From Candidatus Manganitrophaceae bacterium (lineage in GTDB: Bacteria; Nitrospirota; Nitrospiria; SBBL01; Manganitrophaceae), in NCBI GenBank assembly GCA_016200325.1, contig JACQEZ010000020.1:248001-312000 (forward strand): a stretch of 64,000 nucleotides of DNA. Direction: 5' to 3'. This document shows, piece by piece, positions 15,770-24,570 of this stretch. Below the pieces are notes generated by a model, which saw only the letters and a program-made list of their open reading frames with translations, did not search any database and was not told where the DNA came from. The stretch's first letter is position 1; the number at the start of each line of letters is the position of its first letter. Made by a program: the position numbers and the translations under genes.

Positions 15770-15799
15770 TTGACAAAGCGAAGGGCGGCCCCCTATATT
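15770..15799 (+). promoter_or_regulatory. Promoter of aclBA
   Basis: TTGACA (15770-15775), 18-bp spacer, TATATT (15794-15799). The only consensus promoter seen upstream of aclB; transcription would start near 15806. Confidence 0.7.
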
Positions 15800-15914
15800 C
15801 TCTTATTGCGGTTCGGTCTTCTATTTTGTCGTTATTCTTTCCGGGTCGCGTTGCGTCCCGCGTTTTGAACGCTAACTGACTCAATCATAAAGAGAAACTC
15901 ACGGAGGATTCTGC

Positions 15915-17141
15915 ATGGCAAAGGTGTTGGAAGGCCCCGGGATGGGGCTCCTCTCGAAGTGGGGGATGACCGTTCCCCATTTTGTCGTTATTACAGCGGC
16001 CGATCAATTGGACCGTCTTGCGCAAGCCAACCCTTGGCTTCGTGAATCGAAGTTGGTCGTCAAAGCGCATGAGGCGATCGGCTCCCGGATGAAGCTCGGT
16101 CTGGTGAAGGTCGGCCTCGATCTCGACGCGGCGAGAAAATCGGCCGCAGAGATGTTGGGGAGAGATCTCAATGGGATGACGATCTCTCAGGTCATCATCT
16201 CTGAGATGATCCAGCACAAAGAAGAGTTCTACCTTGCCGTGAAGTCGGTCCGCGAAGGGGCCGAGCTGCTGCTGGCGAGCGTCGGCGGCATCGAGGTCGA
16301 GTCGAACTGGGACAAGGTCAAGCGGATCGCGATCCCCCTCGGGACCGATCCGAGCCGGGACCAGCTGATCAAGCTCGCCAAGGAGGCCGGTTTTAAAGGA
16401 GACCTCACCGGAAAGGTTGCCGATTTCGCCCTCAAGCTCTATCAATGCTACGATCAGGAAGACGGCACCTACATTGAGATCAACCCGTTGGTGACGCGTG
16501 AGTCGGACGGCGAGCTGGTCGCGCTCGACGCGGTGACGATGGTCGACGCCGATGCCCGATTCCGCCATCCCGATTGGAACTTCACCTTCGCCTCCGAGTT
16601 CGGCCGTCCGTATACCAACGACGAGCGGGCGATCATGGAGATCGACTCCCGGATCAAAGGCTCGGTCAAATTCATCGAGATCCCGGGGGGCGACACCGCC
16701 CTTCTGCCGGCGGGGGGCGGGGCCTCCGTCTATTATTCCGATGCCGTTTTGGCGCTCGGCGGAAAGATCGCGAACTATGCCGAATATTCGGGCGATCCCC
16801 CCGATTGGGCGGTGGAAGCGCTCACGGAGAAGGTCTGCTCGTTGAAAGGGATCAAGCGAATTATCGTCGGCGGGGCGATCGCCAACTTCACCAACGTGAA
16901 GAAGACCTTCGCCGGGATCATCAACGGCTTCCGGAAGGCGAAGGCCGAAGGGAAGCTCGAAGGGGTCGAGATCTGGGTTCGGCGCGGCGGTCCGTTCGAG
17001 AAGGAAGGACTGGCGGCGATGAAGGCGCTCGAGGCGGAAGGATTCAACATTCACGTCTACGACCGCTACACCCCCCTGACCGATATCATCGATTACGCGA
17101 TTACAGGAAGGAACACTGCGTCCGAAGGAGTTGGAAAATGA
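15915..17141 (+). CDS. aclB: ATP-citrate lyase subunit AclB
   Basis: 408 residues, matching the small subunit (about 400) of the split ATP-citrate lyase of Chlorobi, Aquificales and Nitrospirota. It is homologous to succinyl-CoA synthetase beta: an ATP-grasp-type N-terminus (LSKWGMTVPHFVV), YIEINPLVTRESDGELVALDAV near 195 and a ligase domain with IPGGDTALLPAGGGASVY. With AclA it cleaves citrate with ATP and CoA to acetyl-CoA and oxaloacetate, the hallmark step of the reductive TCA cycle. GGAGG precedes the ATG. Its stop overlaps the aclA start (ATGA). Confidence 0.93.
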   Translation: MAKVLEGPGMGLLSKWGMTVPHFVVITAADQLDRLAQANPWLRESKLVVKAHEAIGSRMKLGLVKVGLDLDAARKSAAEMLGRDLNGMTISQVIISEMIQHKEEFYLAVKSVREGAELLLASVGGIEVESNWDKVKRIAIPLGTDPSRDQLIKLAKEAGFKGDLTGKVADFALKLYQCYDQEDGTYIEINPLVTRESDGELVALDAVTMVDADARFRHPDWNFTFASEFGRPYTNDERAIMEIDSRIKGSVKFIEIPGGDTALLPAGGGASVYYSDAVLALGGKIANYAEYSGDPPDWAVEALTEKVCSLKGIKRIIVGGAIANFTNVKKTFAGIINGFRKAKAEGKLEGVEIWVRRGGPFEKEGLAAMKALEAEGFNIHVYDRYTPLTDIIDYAITGRNTASEGVGK

Positions 17142-19009
17142 GCATCGTCGCCAATAAAGAGACCCGCGTTGTGATTCAAGGCGGACCGGCCGGGGTCAAC
17201 GCCGCCCGCCGGATGGCCGAGTTCTGCCACCTGACCCGTCAGCCGCTCCATGTCCTTGCGTTCGTTTTTCCGCCCGATGCCGGCAAGACCGCCGAGGTTC
17301 CCTTCGGAAGCGAGCTCGTTTCGATTCCGATCTTCAAAACCATGGCGGAGGCGACGGCTGCTTTTCCCGCCTTAAACACGACGTTGATTTTCGTCGGACC
17401 TGATCGCGCGTTTAAGGCGGCGATGGAAGCGTTGGCCGATCCGAAAATCAAACTCGTCTCGATGATCACCGAAGGGGTTCCTGAAAAAGATTCCAAGCGT
17501 CTGAGCCTCGAAGCGAAAAAGCTCGGCAAGGTCTTCAACGGACCGTCGGCGATCGGAATTATCTCGGCCGGCGAATGCCGTCTCGGGGTGATCGGCGGGG
17601 CGTTCGACAATCTGATTCTGTCGAAGCTCCATCGGCCCGGCTCGTTCGGCGTCATCACCAAGTCGGGCGGGCTTTCGAACGAGATCATCTGGATCTGCAG
17701 TCAATTCGCCGATGGGATTACGACGGCGATCGGGATCGGCGGCGACGCCTATCCCGGCTCCGACTATGTCACCTACCTCGAGATGTTCGAGAAAGATCCG
17801 CAGACGAAAGCGGTGATCATCGTCGGAGAGATGGGGGGAGATCTCGAAGAGCGGGCCGCGGAGTGGTTCGGCGCACAGAAACGGCGGATCAAGCTGATTG
17901 CCGTCGTTTCCGGGTATTGCCAAGAGCAGCTCCCGAAGGGGATGAAATTCGGCCATGCCGGCGCGAAAGAAGGACAACACGGCGAAGGCTCGGCGCGCAG
18001 CAAAGCCGATGCATTGAAAAAATCGGGCGCCATCGTTCCCGCCACCTTCGGCGGGCTCGGCCCGACGATCAAGCAGGTTTACGAAGAGATCGTTGCGAAA
18101 GGTCTGGTCAAGCCGGCGGTGGATGGCGATGCCGCGGCCCTTCCGAAGCTGCCGAAGCCGGTCGAAGAGGCGGTGAAATCGGGCGATGTCTTCGTCGAGC
18201 CGCTGATCAAGTCGACCATCAGCGACGATCGGGGAGACGAGCCGCTCTACTACGGCTACCCCGCCTCCGACCTGATCAACAAGGGATACCAGATTCCTCA
18301 CGTCATGGGGCTTCTCTGGGACAAGCGGCTGATCACGCCGGTTGAAGCGGAGATCGTCAAGCGGATCATCATGCTCTCCGCCGACCACGGTCCTTGCGTC
18401 TCGGGAGCGCTCGCCACCATCATCGCCGCCTGCGCCGGGATTCAGATGGCGCAATCGGTTGCAGCCGGTCTGATCATGATCGGGCCCCGCTTCGGCGGCG
18501 CCGTGACCGATGCCGGAAAATGGTTCAAGTATGCGATCGAAAAGAAGCTCTCGCCGGAAGATTTCCTCGAGCATATGAAGAAAAACGTCGGGCCGGTGCC
18601 GGGGATCGGGCATCGGGTCAAGAGTGTGAAGAACCCGGACAAGCGGGTCAAGGAGCTGGTCTCCTTCGTGAAGTCGACCGGCATTCCGACGCCTCATCTC
18701 GATTTTGCCCTGTCGGTCGAAAAGATCACCACGGCGAAGAAAGACACCTTGATCTTGAATGTCGATGGAACGATTGCCGCGGTGCTCGTCGATCTCGGCT
18801 GGCCGGTGGAGTCGCTCAACGGCTTCTTCATCCTGGCGCGGACGATCGGTCTGATCGGACACTGGGTCGACCAGACCCGCAACGGAAGCCGGTTGATTCG
18901 GATGTTCAATTACGTGGTCAATTACGCCTCCCCCAAGCGAAGGGAAGCCCCGCCGCTCGAAGCCCCTGCCAAAAAGGTCGAGGTCCGGGGAGAGGTGTTG
19001 AAGTCTTAG
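17138..19009 (+). CDS. aclA: ATP-citrate lyase subunit AclA
   Basis: 623 residues, the usual length of the large subunit. The N-terminal half is succinyl-CoA synthetase alpha-like with a CoA-binding Rossmann fold (VIQGGPAGVNAARR) and the phospho-His region FGHAGAKEGQHGE (H273). The C-terminal third is citrate-synthase-like, with ADHGPCVSGALATI and VPGIGHRVKS. The start at 17138 overlaps the aclB stop; the frame stays open further upstream but only through aclB. It completes the citrate-cleaving enzyme. Confidence 0.93.
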   Translation: MSIVANKETRVVIQGGPAGVNAARRMAEFCHLTRQPLHVLAFVFPPDAGKTAEVPFGSELVSIPIFKTMAEATAAFPALNTTLIFVGPDRAFKAAMEALADPKIKLVSMITEGVPEKDSKRLSLEAKKLGKVFNGPSAIGIISAGECRLGVIGGAFDNLILSKLHRPGSFGVITKSGGLSNEIIWICSQFADGITTAIGIGGDAYPGSDYVTYLEMFEKDPQTKAVIIVGEMGGDLEERAAEWFGAQKRRIKLIAVVSGYCQEQLPKGMKFGHAGAKEGQHGEGSARSKADALKKSGAIVPATFGGLGPTIKQVYEEIVAKGLVKPAVDGDAAALPKLPKPVEEAVKSGDVFVEPLIKSTISDDRGDEPLYYGYPASDLINKGYQIPHVMGLLWDKRLITPVEAEIVKRIIMLSADHGPCVSGALATIIAACAGIQMAQSVAAGLIMIGPRFGGAVTDAGKWFKYAIEKKLSPEDFLEHMKKNVGPVPGIGHRVKSVKNPDKRVKELVSFVKSTGIPTPHLDFALSVEKITTAKKDTLILNVDGTIAAVLVDLGWPVESLNGFFILARTIGLIGHWVDQTRNGSRLIRMFNYVVNYASPKRREAPPLEAPAKKVEVRGEVLKS

Positions 19010-19059
19010 TTTAAAATCGCTCTGCGCTCTGATAGAATAGAAGGTCTCTTAATTTAACA

Positions 19060-19091
19060 CGGCAGGCTCGGGCGTCATCCCGGACCTGCCG
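19060..19091 (+). other. Strong hairpin in the aclA-acn spacer
   Basis: CGGCAGG-CT-CGGG (19060-19072), loop CGTCAT, CCCG-GA-CCTGCCG (19079-19091), followed by GCAGGCG and no T-run. It may protect the mRNA end or mark a repeat; it lacks the tail of an intrinsic terminator. Confidence 0.4.
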
Positions 19092-19137
19092 GCAGGCGCG
19101 ACAAAGCGGTCGGGCCTAACGTTGATGGAGGACGATG

Positions 19138-21387
19138 ATGTCTACCGAAATGATTAAAACGCTATACCAATCGATGCCGGACCGTCTGGCGGCGGCGCGC
19201 AAGAAGTTCGGCCGCCCACTGACCCTCACCGAAAAAATCCTGGTCGCCCACGTCGATGATTTCGAGACCCAGACATGGGATCGGGGAAAGGCGCAGTTGG
19301 CGCTCCGGCCCGACCGGGTCGCGATGCAAGATGCGACCGCCCAGATGGCGATGCTGCAGTTCATGCAGGCGGGGAAGAAGACGGCGGCCGTTCCGAGCAC
19401 GATTCACTGCGATCATCTGATCCGGGCACAGAGCGGGGCGAAAGAAGACATCGATCGCGCCATCAACGAGAATAAAGAGGTTTATAACTTCCTGGCATCG
19501 GCGGCGAAGAAGTACGGGATCGGGTTCTGGAAGCCGGGGGCCGGGATCATCCACCAGGTCGTCCTTGAGAATTACGCGTTTCCCGGCGCCTTGATCATCG
19601 GGACCGATTCCCACACCCCGAACGGCGGCGGACTCGGCGCCATGGCGATCGGTGTCGGCGGGGCCGATGCCGGCGAGGTGATGGCCGGTCTTCCGTGGGA
19701 AGTGCTCCATCCGAAGCTGATCGGCGTCCGTCTGACCGGGAGCCTCACCGGGTGGACCTCGGCCAAAGATGTGATCCTCTACCTCTGCGGTCTGTTGACG
19801 ACCAAGGGTGGAACCAACAAAATCGTCGAATACTTCGGGCCGGGCGTCGAAACGATCAGCGCCACCGGGAAGGGGACGATCGCCAACATGGGGGCCGAGC
19901 TTGGGGCGACCACCTCGATCTTCCCGTATGACCAGAAGATGGCGGCCTATCTGAAGATCACCGAGCGGGAGGAGTGGGCGAAGCTGGCCGACGCGAATAA
20001 AGCGCTGTTGACCGCCGATCCGGAAGTCCTCCAATCGCCGGAGAAATATTATGACCAGGTGATCGAGATCAACCTCTCGGAGCTCGAGCCGCATGTCGTC
20101 GGCCCGCACACCCCCGACCTCGCCCGTCCGATTTCGAAGTTGGCGGCCGAAGCGAAGGAGAAGGGCTATCCGATCCAGCTCAAAGCGGCTCTCATCGGCA
20201 GCTGCACCAACTCTTCGTATGAAGACATCAGCCGGTCGGCCCACATCGCCAAGCAGGGATTGAAAGCGGGTCTCAAGGCCAAAGCGCAGTTTCTCGTCAC
20301 CCCCGGCTCCGAGCGGATCTATCACACGATGAAGCGGGACGGCTTCATGCAGACCTTCGAAGAGATGGGGGCGACCGTTCTGGCGAATGCCTGCGGACCA
20401 TGCATCGGCCAGTGGAAGCGGGAAGATGTGAAGAAAGGGGAGTCGAATTCGATCATCTCTTCCTTCAACCGGAACTTTCACGGCCGAAACGACGGAATCG
20501 CCGAGACCCTCTCCTTCCTCAGCAGCCCGGAGATCGTGACGGCGATGGCCTTTGCCGGCGACCTCACCTTCGACCCGGTGAAGGGGACATTGACCGCCGC
20601 CGACGGCACCCGGATCCAGTTCGAGCCGCCCCGGGGTGAAGAGCTTCCTGCCAAGGGGTTTGCGAAAGGGGAAGAAGGATTTATCGCTCCCGCGGAAAAC
20701 GGCGACAAGCTCACCGTCGATCTTCCGCCGACCAGCGAGCGGCTCCAGATTCTGCAGCCGTTCCCCAAATGGGACGGGAAAGATTTCTCCAAGCTCCCGC
20801 TCCTGCTTAAGGCGAAGGGAAAGTGTACGACCGACCATATCTCACCGGCCGGTCCCTGGCTGAAGTTCCGCGGGCACCTCGATAAGATCAGCGACAATAT
20901 GTTCCTCGGCGCCAACAACGCCTTTACCACGGAGGCGGGGAAGGCAAACAATGTTCTGACCGGCGAATCGAACCTCACCCCGGCGCAGGTGGCGCGTCAG
21001 TATCTGGCCAAAGGGGTTGGATCGGTCGTGATCGGCGATGAAAATTACGGCGAAGGAAGCTCCCGCGAGCATGCGGCGATGTCGCCCCGATTCCTCGGGG
21101 TGAAGGTCGTCATCACCAAGAGCTTTGCCCGGATCCATGAGACAAACCTCAAGAAGCAAGGGATCTTGCCGCTCACCTTTGCGAACCCGAAAGATTGGGA
21201 GAGCTTCGAGCAGAACGACCGGGTGAGCATTACCGGTCTCTCGCAACTGGCCCCCGGCAAAGCGGTCGATGTGGTGATTCACAAAGCCGACGGCAAGGAG
21301 ATCAAGGTCCAGGCGAATCACAGCATGACGGCGCAGCAGATCGAGTGGTTCAAAGCGGGATCGGCGCTCAACGCGCTGAACGCCTAA
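19138..21387 (+). CDS. acn: Aconitate hydratase
   Basis: 749 residues, the mitochondrial/AcnA-like length. [4Fe-4S] ligands fit C356 (GSCTNSSYED), C419 and C422 (NACGPCIGQW). Catalytic and substrate motifs include IIGTDSHTPNGGGLG and GDENYGEGSSREH in the C-terminal swivelling domain. It interconverts citrate and isocitrate and here serves the reductive TCA cycle. Of two adjacent ATGs, 19138 has better spacing (6 nt) from GGAGG. It follows aclA by 128 nt with a strong hairpin between. Confidence 0.93.
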   Translation: MSTEMIKTLYQSMPDRLAAARKKFGRPLTLTEKILVAHVDDFETQTWDRGKAQLALRPDRVAMQDATAQMAMLQFMQAGKKTAAVPSTIHCDHLIRAQSGAKEDIDRAINENKEVYNFLASAAKKYGIGFWKPGAGIIHQVVLENYAFPGALIIGTDSHTPNGGGLGAMAIGVGGADAGEVMAGLPWEVLHPKLIGVRLTGSLTGWTSAKDVILYLCGLLTTKGGTNKIVEYFGPGVETISATGKGTIANMGAELGATTSIFPYDQKMAAYLKITEREEWAKLADANKALLTADPEVLQSPEKYYDQVIEINLSELEPHVVGPHTPDLARPISKLAAEAKEKGYPIQLKAALIGSCTNSSYEDISRSAHIAKQGLKAGLKAKAQFLVTPGSERIYHTMKRDGFMQTFEEMGATVLANACGPCIGQWKREDVKKGESNSIISSFNRNFHGRNDGIAETLSFLSSPEIVTAMAFAGDLTFDPVKGTLTAADGTRIQFEPPRGEELPAKGFAKGEEGFIAPAENGDKLTVDLPPTSERLQILQPFPKWDGKDFSKLPLLLKAKGKCTTDHISPAGPWLKFRGHLDKISDNMFLGANNAFTTEAGKANNVLTGESNLTPAQVARQYLAKGVGSVVIGDENYGEGSSREHAAMSPRFLGVKVVITKSFARIHETNLKKQGILPLTFANPKDWESFEQNDRVSITGLSQLAPGKAVDVVIHKADGKEIKVQANHSMTAQQIEWFKAGSALNALNA

Positions 21388-21397
21388 CGATGTCATC

Positions 21398-21439
21398 GCA
21401 GGGGCACAGCTTGCTGTGCCCCTGCTCGTTCGCTTTTTT
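21398..21439 (+). terminator. Intrinsic terminator after acn
   Basis: A perfect 12-bp stem GCAGGGGCACAG/CTGTGCCCCTGC (21398-21409, 21414-21425) with loop CTTG, then TCGTTCGC and six T (21434-21439). The T-run is 8 nt away, so termination may be partial, allowing read-through to the next operon. Confidence 0.55.
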
Positions 21440-21444
21440 GGAAT

Positions 21445-22131
21445 ATGATGCCGACGACGGAATCGACAGAGAAGACGAACTGGGTCACCGTAGAGATCAT
21501 GGGGAAGAAGTATCAGGTTCCCCAGGGGATCACGCTGATTCAGGCGATGTGGCATACCGGCCACAAGATCACCCGCGGGATCGGCTGTCTCGGCGGCGTC
21601 TGCGGCGCCTGCTCGACCCTCTATCGGACCAAAGGGAGCTTTGAACTGAAGCAGGGGCTCGGCTGCCAGCTGATCGTCGAAGAGGGGATGTCGTTCTCCC
21701 TCTCCGCGCCGTTTCCGGTTCAGAAGCCGATTTACAAAATGGAAGAGATCACCGATCCGAAACAGGACCTCTTCAAATATTTTCCGGAAGCGGCCCTCTG
21801 TCGAAATTGCAACGCCTGCACCGAGGCCTGTCCGCAAGGGATCGACGTCCGAACCGGCATCTGGAAGGCGGTCTTCGGCGATTTTCAAGAGGCATCGAAT
21901 TTATTTCTCTCCTGCGTGATGTGCAGCCTCTGTGTTCCGGTCTGTATCGCGGAGATCTCTTCCAACCAGGTCGGCCTTTATGTGCGGCGCGCTCAGGGCG
22001 CTTTCTTCACCCCCAAGCCGCCTCAGCTCTCCAGCCGGATCGAAGAGATTCAAGGGGGCAAGTACGAGGCCGATTGGGAGAAGCTGATGAAGATGTCCGA
22101 AGAGGAGCTCAAGACCTGCCCGATCACCTGA
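21445..22131 (+). CDS. Iron-sulfur subunit of soluble fumarate reductase-like enzyme (copy 1)
   Basis: 228 residues. It has a plant-type [2Fe-2S] domain with C48, C53, C56 and C74, then two [4Fe-4S] sites: C119, C122, C125, C129 and C157, C160, C163, C167. This resembles SdhB/FrdB but with two 4Fe centres. Cytosolic, no membrane anchor nearby. A paralogue and a FrdA-type flavoprotein follow, so it probably passes electrons to fumarate reduction in the reductive TCA cycle. The ribosome site before 21445/21448 is weak. Confidence 0.8.
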   Translation: MMPTTESTEKTNWVTVEIMGKKYQVPQGITLIQAMWHTGHKITRGIGCLGGVCGACSTLYRTKGSFELKQGLGCQLIVEEGMSFSLSAPFPVQKPIYKMEEITDPKQDLFKYFPEAALCRNCNACTEACPQGIDVRTGIWKAVFGDFQEASNLFLSCVMCSLCVPVCIAEISSNQVGLYVRRAQGAFFTPKPPQLSSRIEEIQGGKYEADWEKLMKMSEEELKTCPIT

Positions 22132-22166
22132 TCACCCGACACCCCACATATTAGGAAAACGGCTTG

Positions 22167-22871
22167 ATGTCCTATTCTGATCCCCAATCTCCCCTGGTCC
22201 GCATCGAGGTCGATGGCGCCGCGCACCCCGTTCCGGAAGGGATCACCGTTATTCAAGCGATGTGGAAGATCGGGCGGCCGATGATTCACGGCGTCGGCTG
22301 TCTCGGCGGCGTCTGCGGCGCTTGTCCAATCACCTATCGCCTTCCCGATCAGCTTACTTCAAAAACGGCGCTCGCCTGCCAAACGGCGGTTCGCGACGGG
22401 ATGGCGATCACCTTTATCCCCTCCGACAGTTCAAAAAAAGCCATTGCGCTGATTCCAGCAGCGCCGCCGAATCAGAAGACCCTCTTTCAGTATTACCCGG
22501 AGACCCGCCGCTGCACCGCCTGCCGCGCCTGCAGCTCGGTCTGCCCGCAGGAGATCGACGTGATGGGGGGGGTGCGGGCGGCGATTAACGGCGATCTCTC
22601 CAACGTCGCGGAGAAGTTCACCAGCTGCGTGATGTGCGGGCTTTGCGCCGCGGTCTGTGAAGTCCAGATCCGGCCACACCGGGTCGGGATGTATGCCCGC
22701 CGGCTGACCGGCGCCTTTTATCCAAAGGAGGCGACCCGCCTGCTCCAACGGATTGAGGAAGTCCGGTCGGGAAAATATGAATCGGCCTGGAATCAACTCC
22801 TTTCGGCCGACGATGCGGCGCTGTCGAAGTATTGCAGCTCTGAGGAAGCCGCTCAGAAGCTGGCAAGCTGA
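22167..22871 (+). CDS. Iron-sulfur subunit of soluble fumarate reductase-like enzyme (copy 2)
   Basis: 234 residues, a clear paralogue of the preceding gene: the same [2Fe-2S] pattern (GCLGGVCGAC, later LACQ) and two 4Fe sites (RCTACRACSSVCP and CVMCGLCAAVC). Its C-terminus is longer and ends in a Ser/Ala-rich helix. Start ATG 22167 follows AGGAAAACGGCTTG; a TTG lies one codon earlier. The pair lies 35 nt apart and may form a heterodimeric electron-transfer module. Confidence 0.8.
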   Translation: MSYSDPQSPLVRIEVDGAAHPVPEGITVIQAMWKIGRPMIHGVGCLGGVCGACPITYRLPDQLTSKTALACQTAVRDGMAITFIPSDSSKKAIALIPAAPPNQKTLFQYYPETRRCTACRACSSVCPQEIDVMGGVRAAINGDLSNVAEKFTSCVMCGLCAAVCEVQIRPHRVGMYARRLTGAFYPKEATRLLQRIEEVRSGKYESAWNQLLSADDAALSKYCSSEEAAQKLAS

Positions 22872-22882
22872 AGACGATTGCG

Positions 22883-22909
22883 GAATGCGGATTTCAGAAT
22901 GCGGATTTC
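22883..22909. repeat. Tandem 13-mer intergenic repeat
   Basis: GAATGCGGATTTC occurs at 22883-22895 and 22897-22909, and once more at 4780-4792. It looks like a dispersed intergenic repeat unit. Confidence 0.5.
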
Positions 22910-22940
22910 GAATGATAAGAAAAATGATAAGGACAACTGA

Positions 22941-24530
22941 ATGAGCCGTTTGGACGAATCGAAATCGCTTGTGATCGAGGCCCGCGCGGCACGGATGAAA
23001 GAGACCCAGGCGCTCCTTTCAGCCGAGGAGAAAGATGCGCTGATCCGTCGGTATCATCCCGATTTCAGAAAAGAGGCCTACCGGCCGATTCGTCTCGGTC
23101 CGAATCAGGGGGAGCAGACCGTTCATGAGCTCGCCAATCTGCTGGAGGGGGAAAGCCCGGTCGCCGCTGAAGCGATTTCCCTCTCGCCGCAGCATCAGGT
23201 CGATCTGCTGATCATCGGCGGCGGCGGGGCGGGCGCCACGGCGGCATTAACCGCAAAGGCGGCGGGGGCGAAGGTGCTTTTGGCGACCAAGCTCCGCTTG
23301 GGTGATTCCAATACCGTCATGGCCGAAGGGGGAATGCAGGTGGCGGTCTCCGCCGAAGACTCTCCGGTGCGCCACTTTCTCGATTCGCTCCGCGGCGGCT
23401 ATATGAAAAATGATCCGGCGCTCCTGAAGACCCTCGTCGAAGAAGGACCGGAGGTGGCGAAATGGCTGATGGACCTCGGCGTTCTCTTCGACCGTGAGGA
23501 AGACGGCAACCTCAGCATCCGGGGGGGCGGCGGGAGCAGCAAGCCGCGCCTGCTCCGGTGTAAAGACTATACCGGGCTGGAATTGATGCGGGTTTTGAAA
23601 GATTGCGTCCTCAACGAACAGATTGAGCTGCTGGAGTTTTCTCCGATTGTTGAATTGTTGACCGACGGCGCCGGTAGCTGCACCGGCGCCATCTTAAAGA
23701 ACCTCGACAACAACCAATATATTGTCGTTCAGGCCAAGTCGGTCCTCCTGGCGACCGGCGGCATCGGTCGGCTTCACATCCAAGGATTCCCGACGAGCAA
23801 CCATTACGGCGCCACCGCCGACGGCCTTCCGATCGCTTATCGGGCCGGGGCGAAGCTGACCTTGCAGGACACCTTTCAATATCATCCGACCGGGGCGGTC
23901 TATCCGGAGCCGATGGCGGGGATCTTGGTGACCGAGGCGATCCGGTCGGTCGGGGCCCAACTGGTGAATGTGAAGGGGGAGCGGTTCATCAATGAAATGG
24001 AGACGCGCGATGCGGTCGCCTCGGCGGTGATCCGGGAGTGCGCGGAGGGACGGGGGGTCGAAACACCGGCCGGCCGCCGCGGGGTCTGGCTCGACATGCC
24101 GATGGTCGACCTCGTCAACGGCGAGGGGACGTTGGCCCACCGTTTTCCGAACATGCTCCGGCAGTTCTCCCGGTATCAGATCGACATCCAAAAAGAGCCG
24201 GTGCTGGTTTATCCGACCCTCCACTACCAAAACGGCGGGATTCAGATCAATGTCGACGGAGAATCAACGGTTCCAAATCTCTTTGTGGCGGGGGAGGCCT
24301 CCGGCGGGATTCACGGTCGGAATCGATTGATGGGGAACTCGCTCCTCGATATTATCGTCTACGGTCGGCGGGCGGGGCGGGCGGCCTCAAAACGGGCGAC
24401 GGAGATCTCTTTCGGGTCGACGACGCTGCGCCACCTCGATCTTTTTCACGACGCGCAAAAGAAAGCGGGGGTTGTTCCGCAGACCGTTTCGCCGATGCTC
24501 TTTCCGGACTATGCCAAAAAAAATGAATAG
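22941..24530 (+). CDS. FrdA/SdhA-family flavoprotein, non-covalent FAD type
   Basis: 529 residues. An N-terminal extension of about 85 residues precedes the FAD-binding fold (LLIIGGGGAGATAAL). Active-site motifs are QYHPTG, HYQNGG and GRNRLMGNSL with the catalytic Arg. The covalent FAD-linking His of membrane SDH/FRD (SHT) is N124 (SNTVMAEGG), so FAD is probably bound non-covalently, as in soluble fumarate reductases and L-aspartate oxidase. The two ferredoxin-like genes upstream and sucCD downstream argue for fumarate reduction; L-aspartate oxidase is the main alternative. Confidence 0.82.
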   Translation: MSRLDESKSLVIEARAARMKETQALLSAEEKDALIRRYHPDFRKEAYRPIRLGPNQGEQTVHELANLLEGESPVAAEAISLSPQHQVDLLIIGGGGAGATAALTAKAAGAKVLLATKLRLGDSNTVMAEGGMQVAVSAEDSPVRHFLDSLRGGYMKNDPALLKTLVEEGPEVAKWLMDLGVLFDREEDGNLSIRGGGGSSKPRLLRCKDYTGLELMRVLKDCVLNEQIELLEFSPIVELLTDGAGSCTGAILKNLDNNQYIVVQAKSVLLATGGIGRLHIQGFPTSNHYGATADGLPIAYRAGAKLTLQDTFQYHPTGAVYPEPMAGILVTEAIRSVGAQLVNVKGERFINEMETRDAVASAVIRECAEGRGVETPAGRRGVWLDMPMVDLVNGEGTLAHRFPNMLRQFSRYQIDIQKEPVLVYPTLHYQNGGIQINVDGESTVPNLFVAGEASGGIHGRNRLMGNSLLDIIVYGRRAGRAASKRATEISFGSTTLRHLDLFHDAQKKAGVVPQTVSPMLFPDYAKKNE

Positions 24531-24570
24531 TGAGTCTTTATTTTAACGACAATGGACAAAGGACGAATCG

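Larger units (their letters stand above)
15445..15914. other. Long intergenic region upstream of aclBA
   Basis: 470 nt without a gene. It holds two tandem palindromes (15483-15520), an 11-bp hairpin with one G-U pair (about 15541-15579, GCCGACCAACG/CGTTGGTTGGC) without a T-run, a dyad GAACCGG-AAAA-CCGGTTC (about 15675-15692) and the acl promoter. The leader from the promoter to aclB is about 110 nt. Confidence 0.55.

Noticed and set aside
16574-17137. N-terminal extension of AclA
   Set aside because: The frame is open by chance through aclB; the conserved AclA start is at 17138 with an ATGA overlap.
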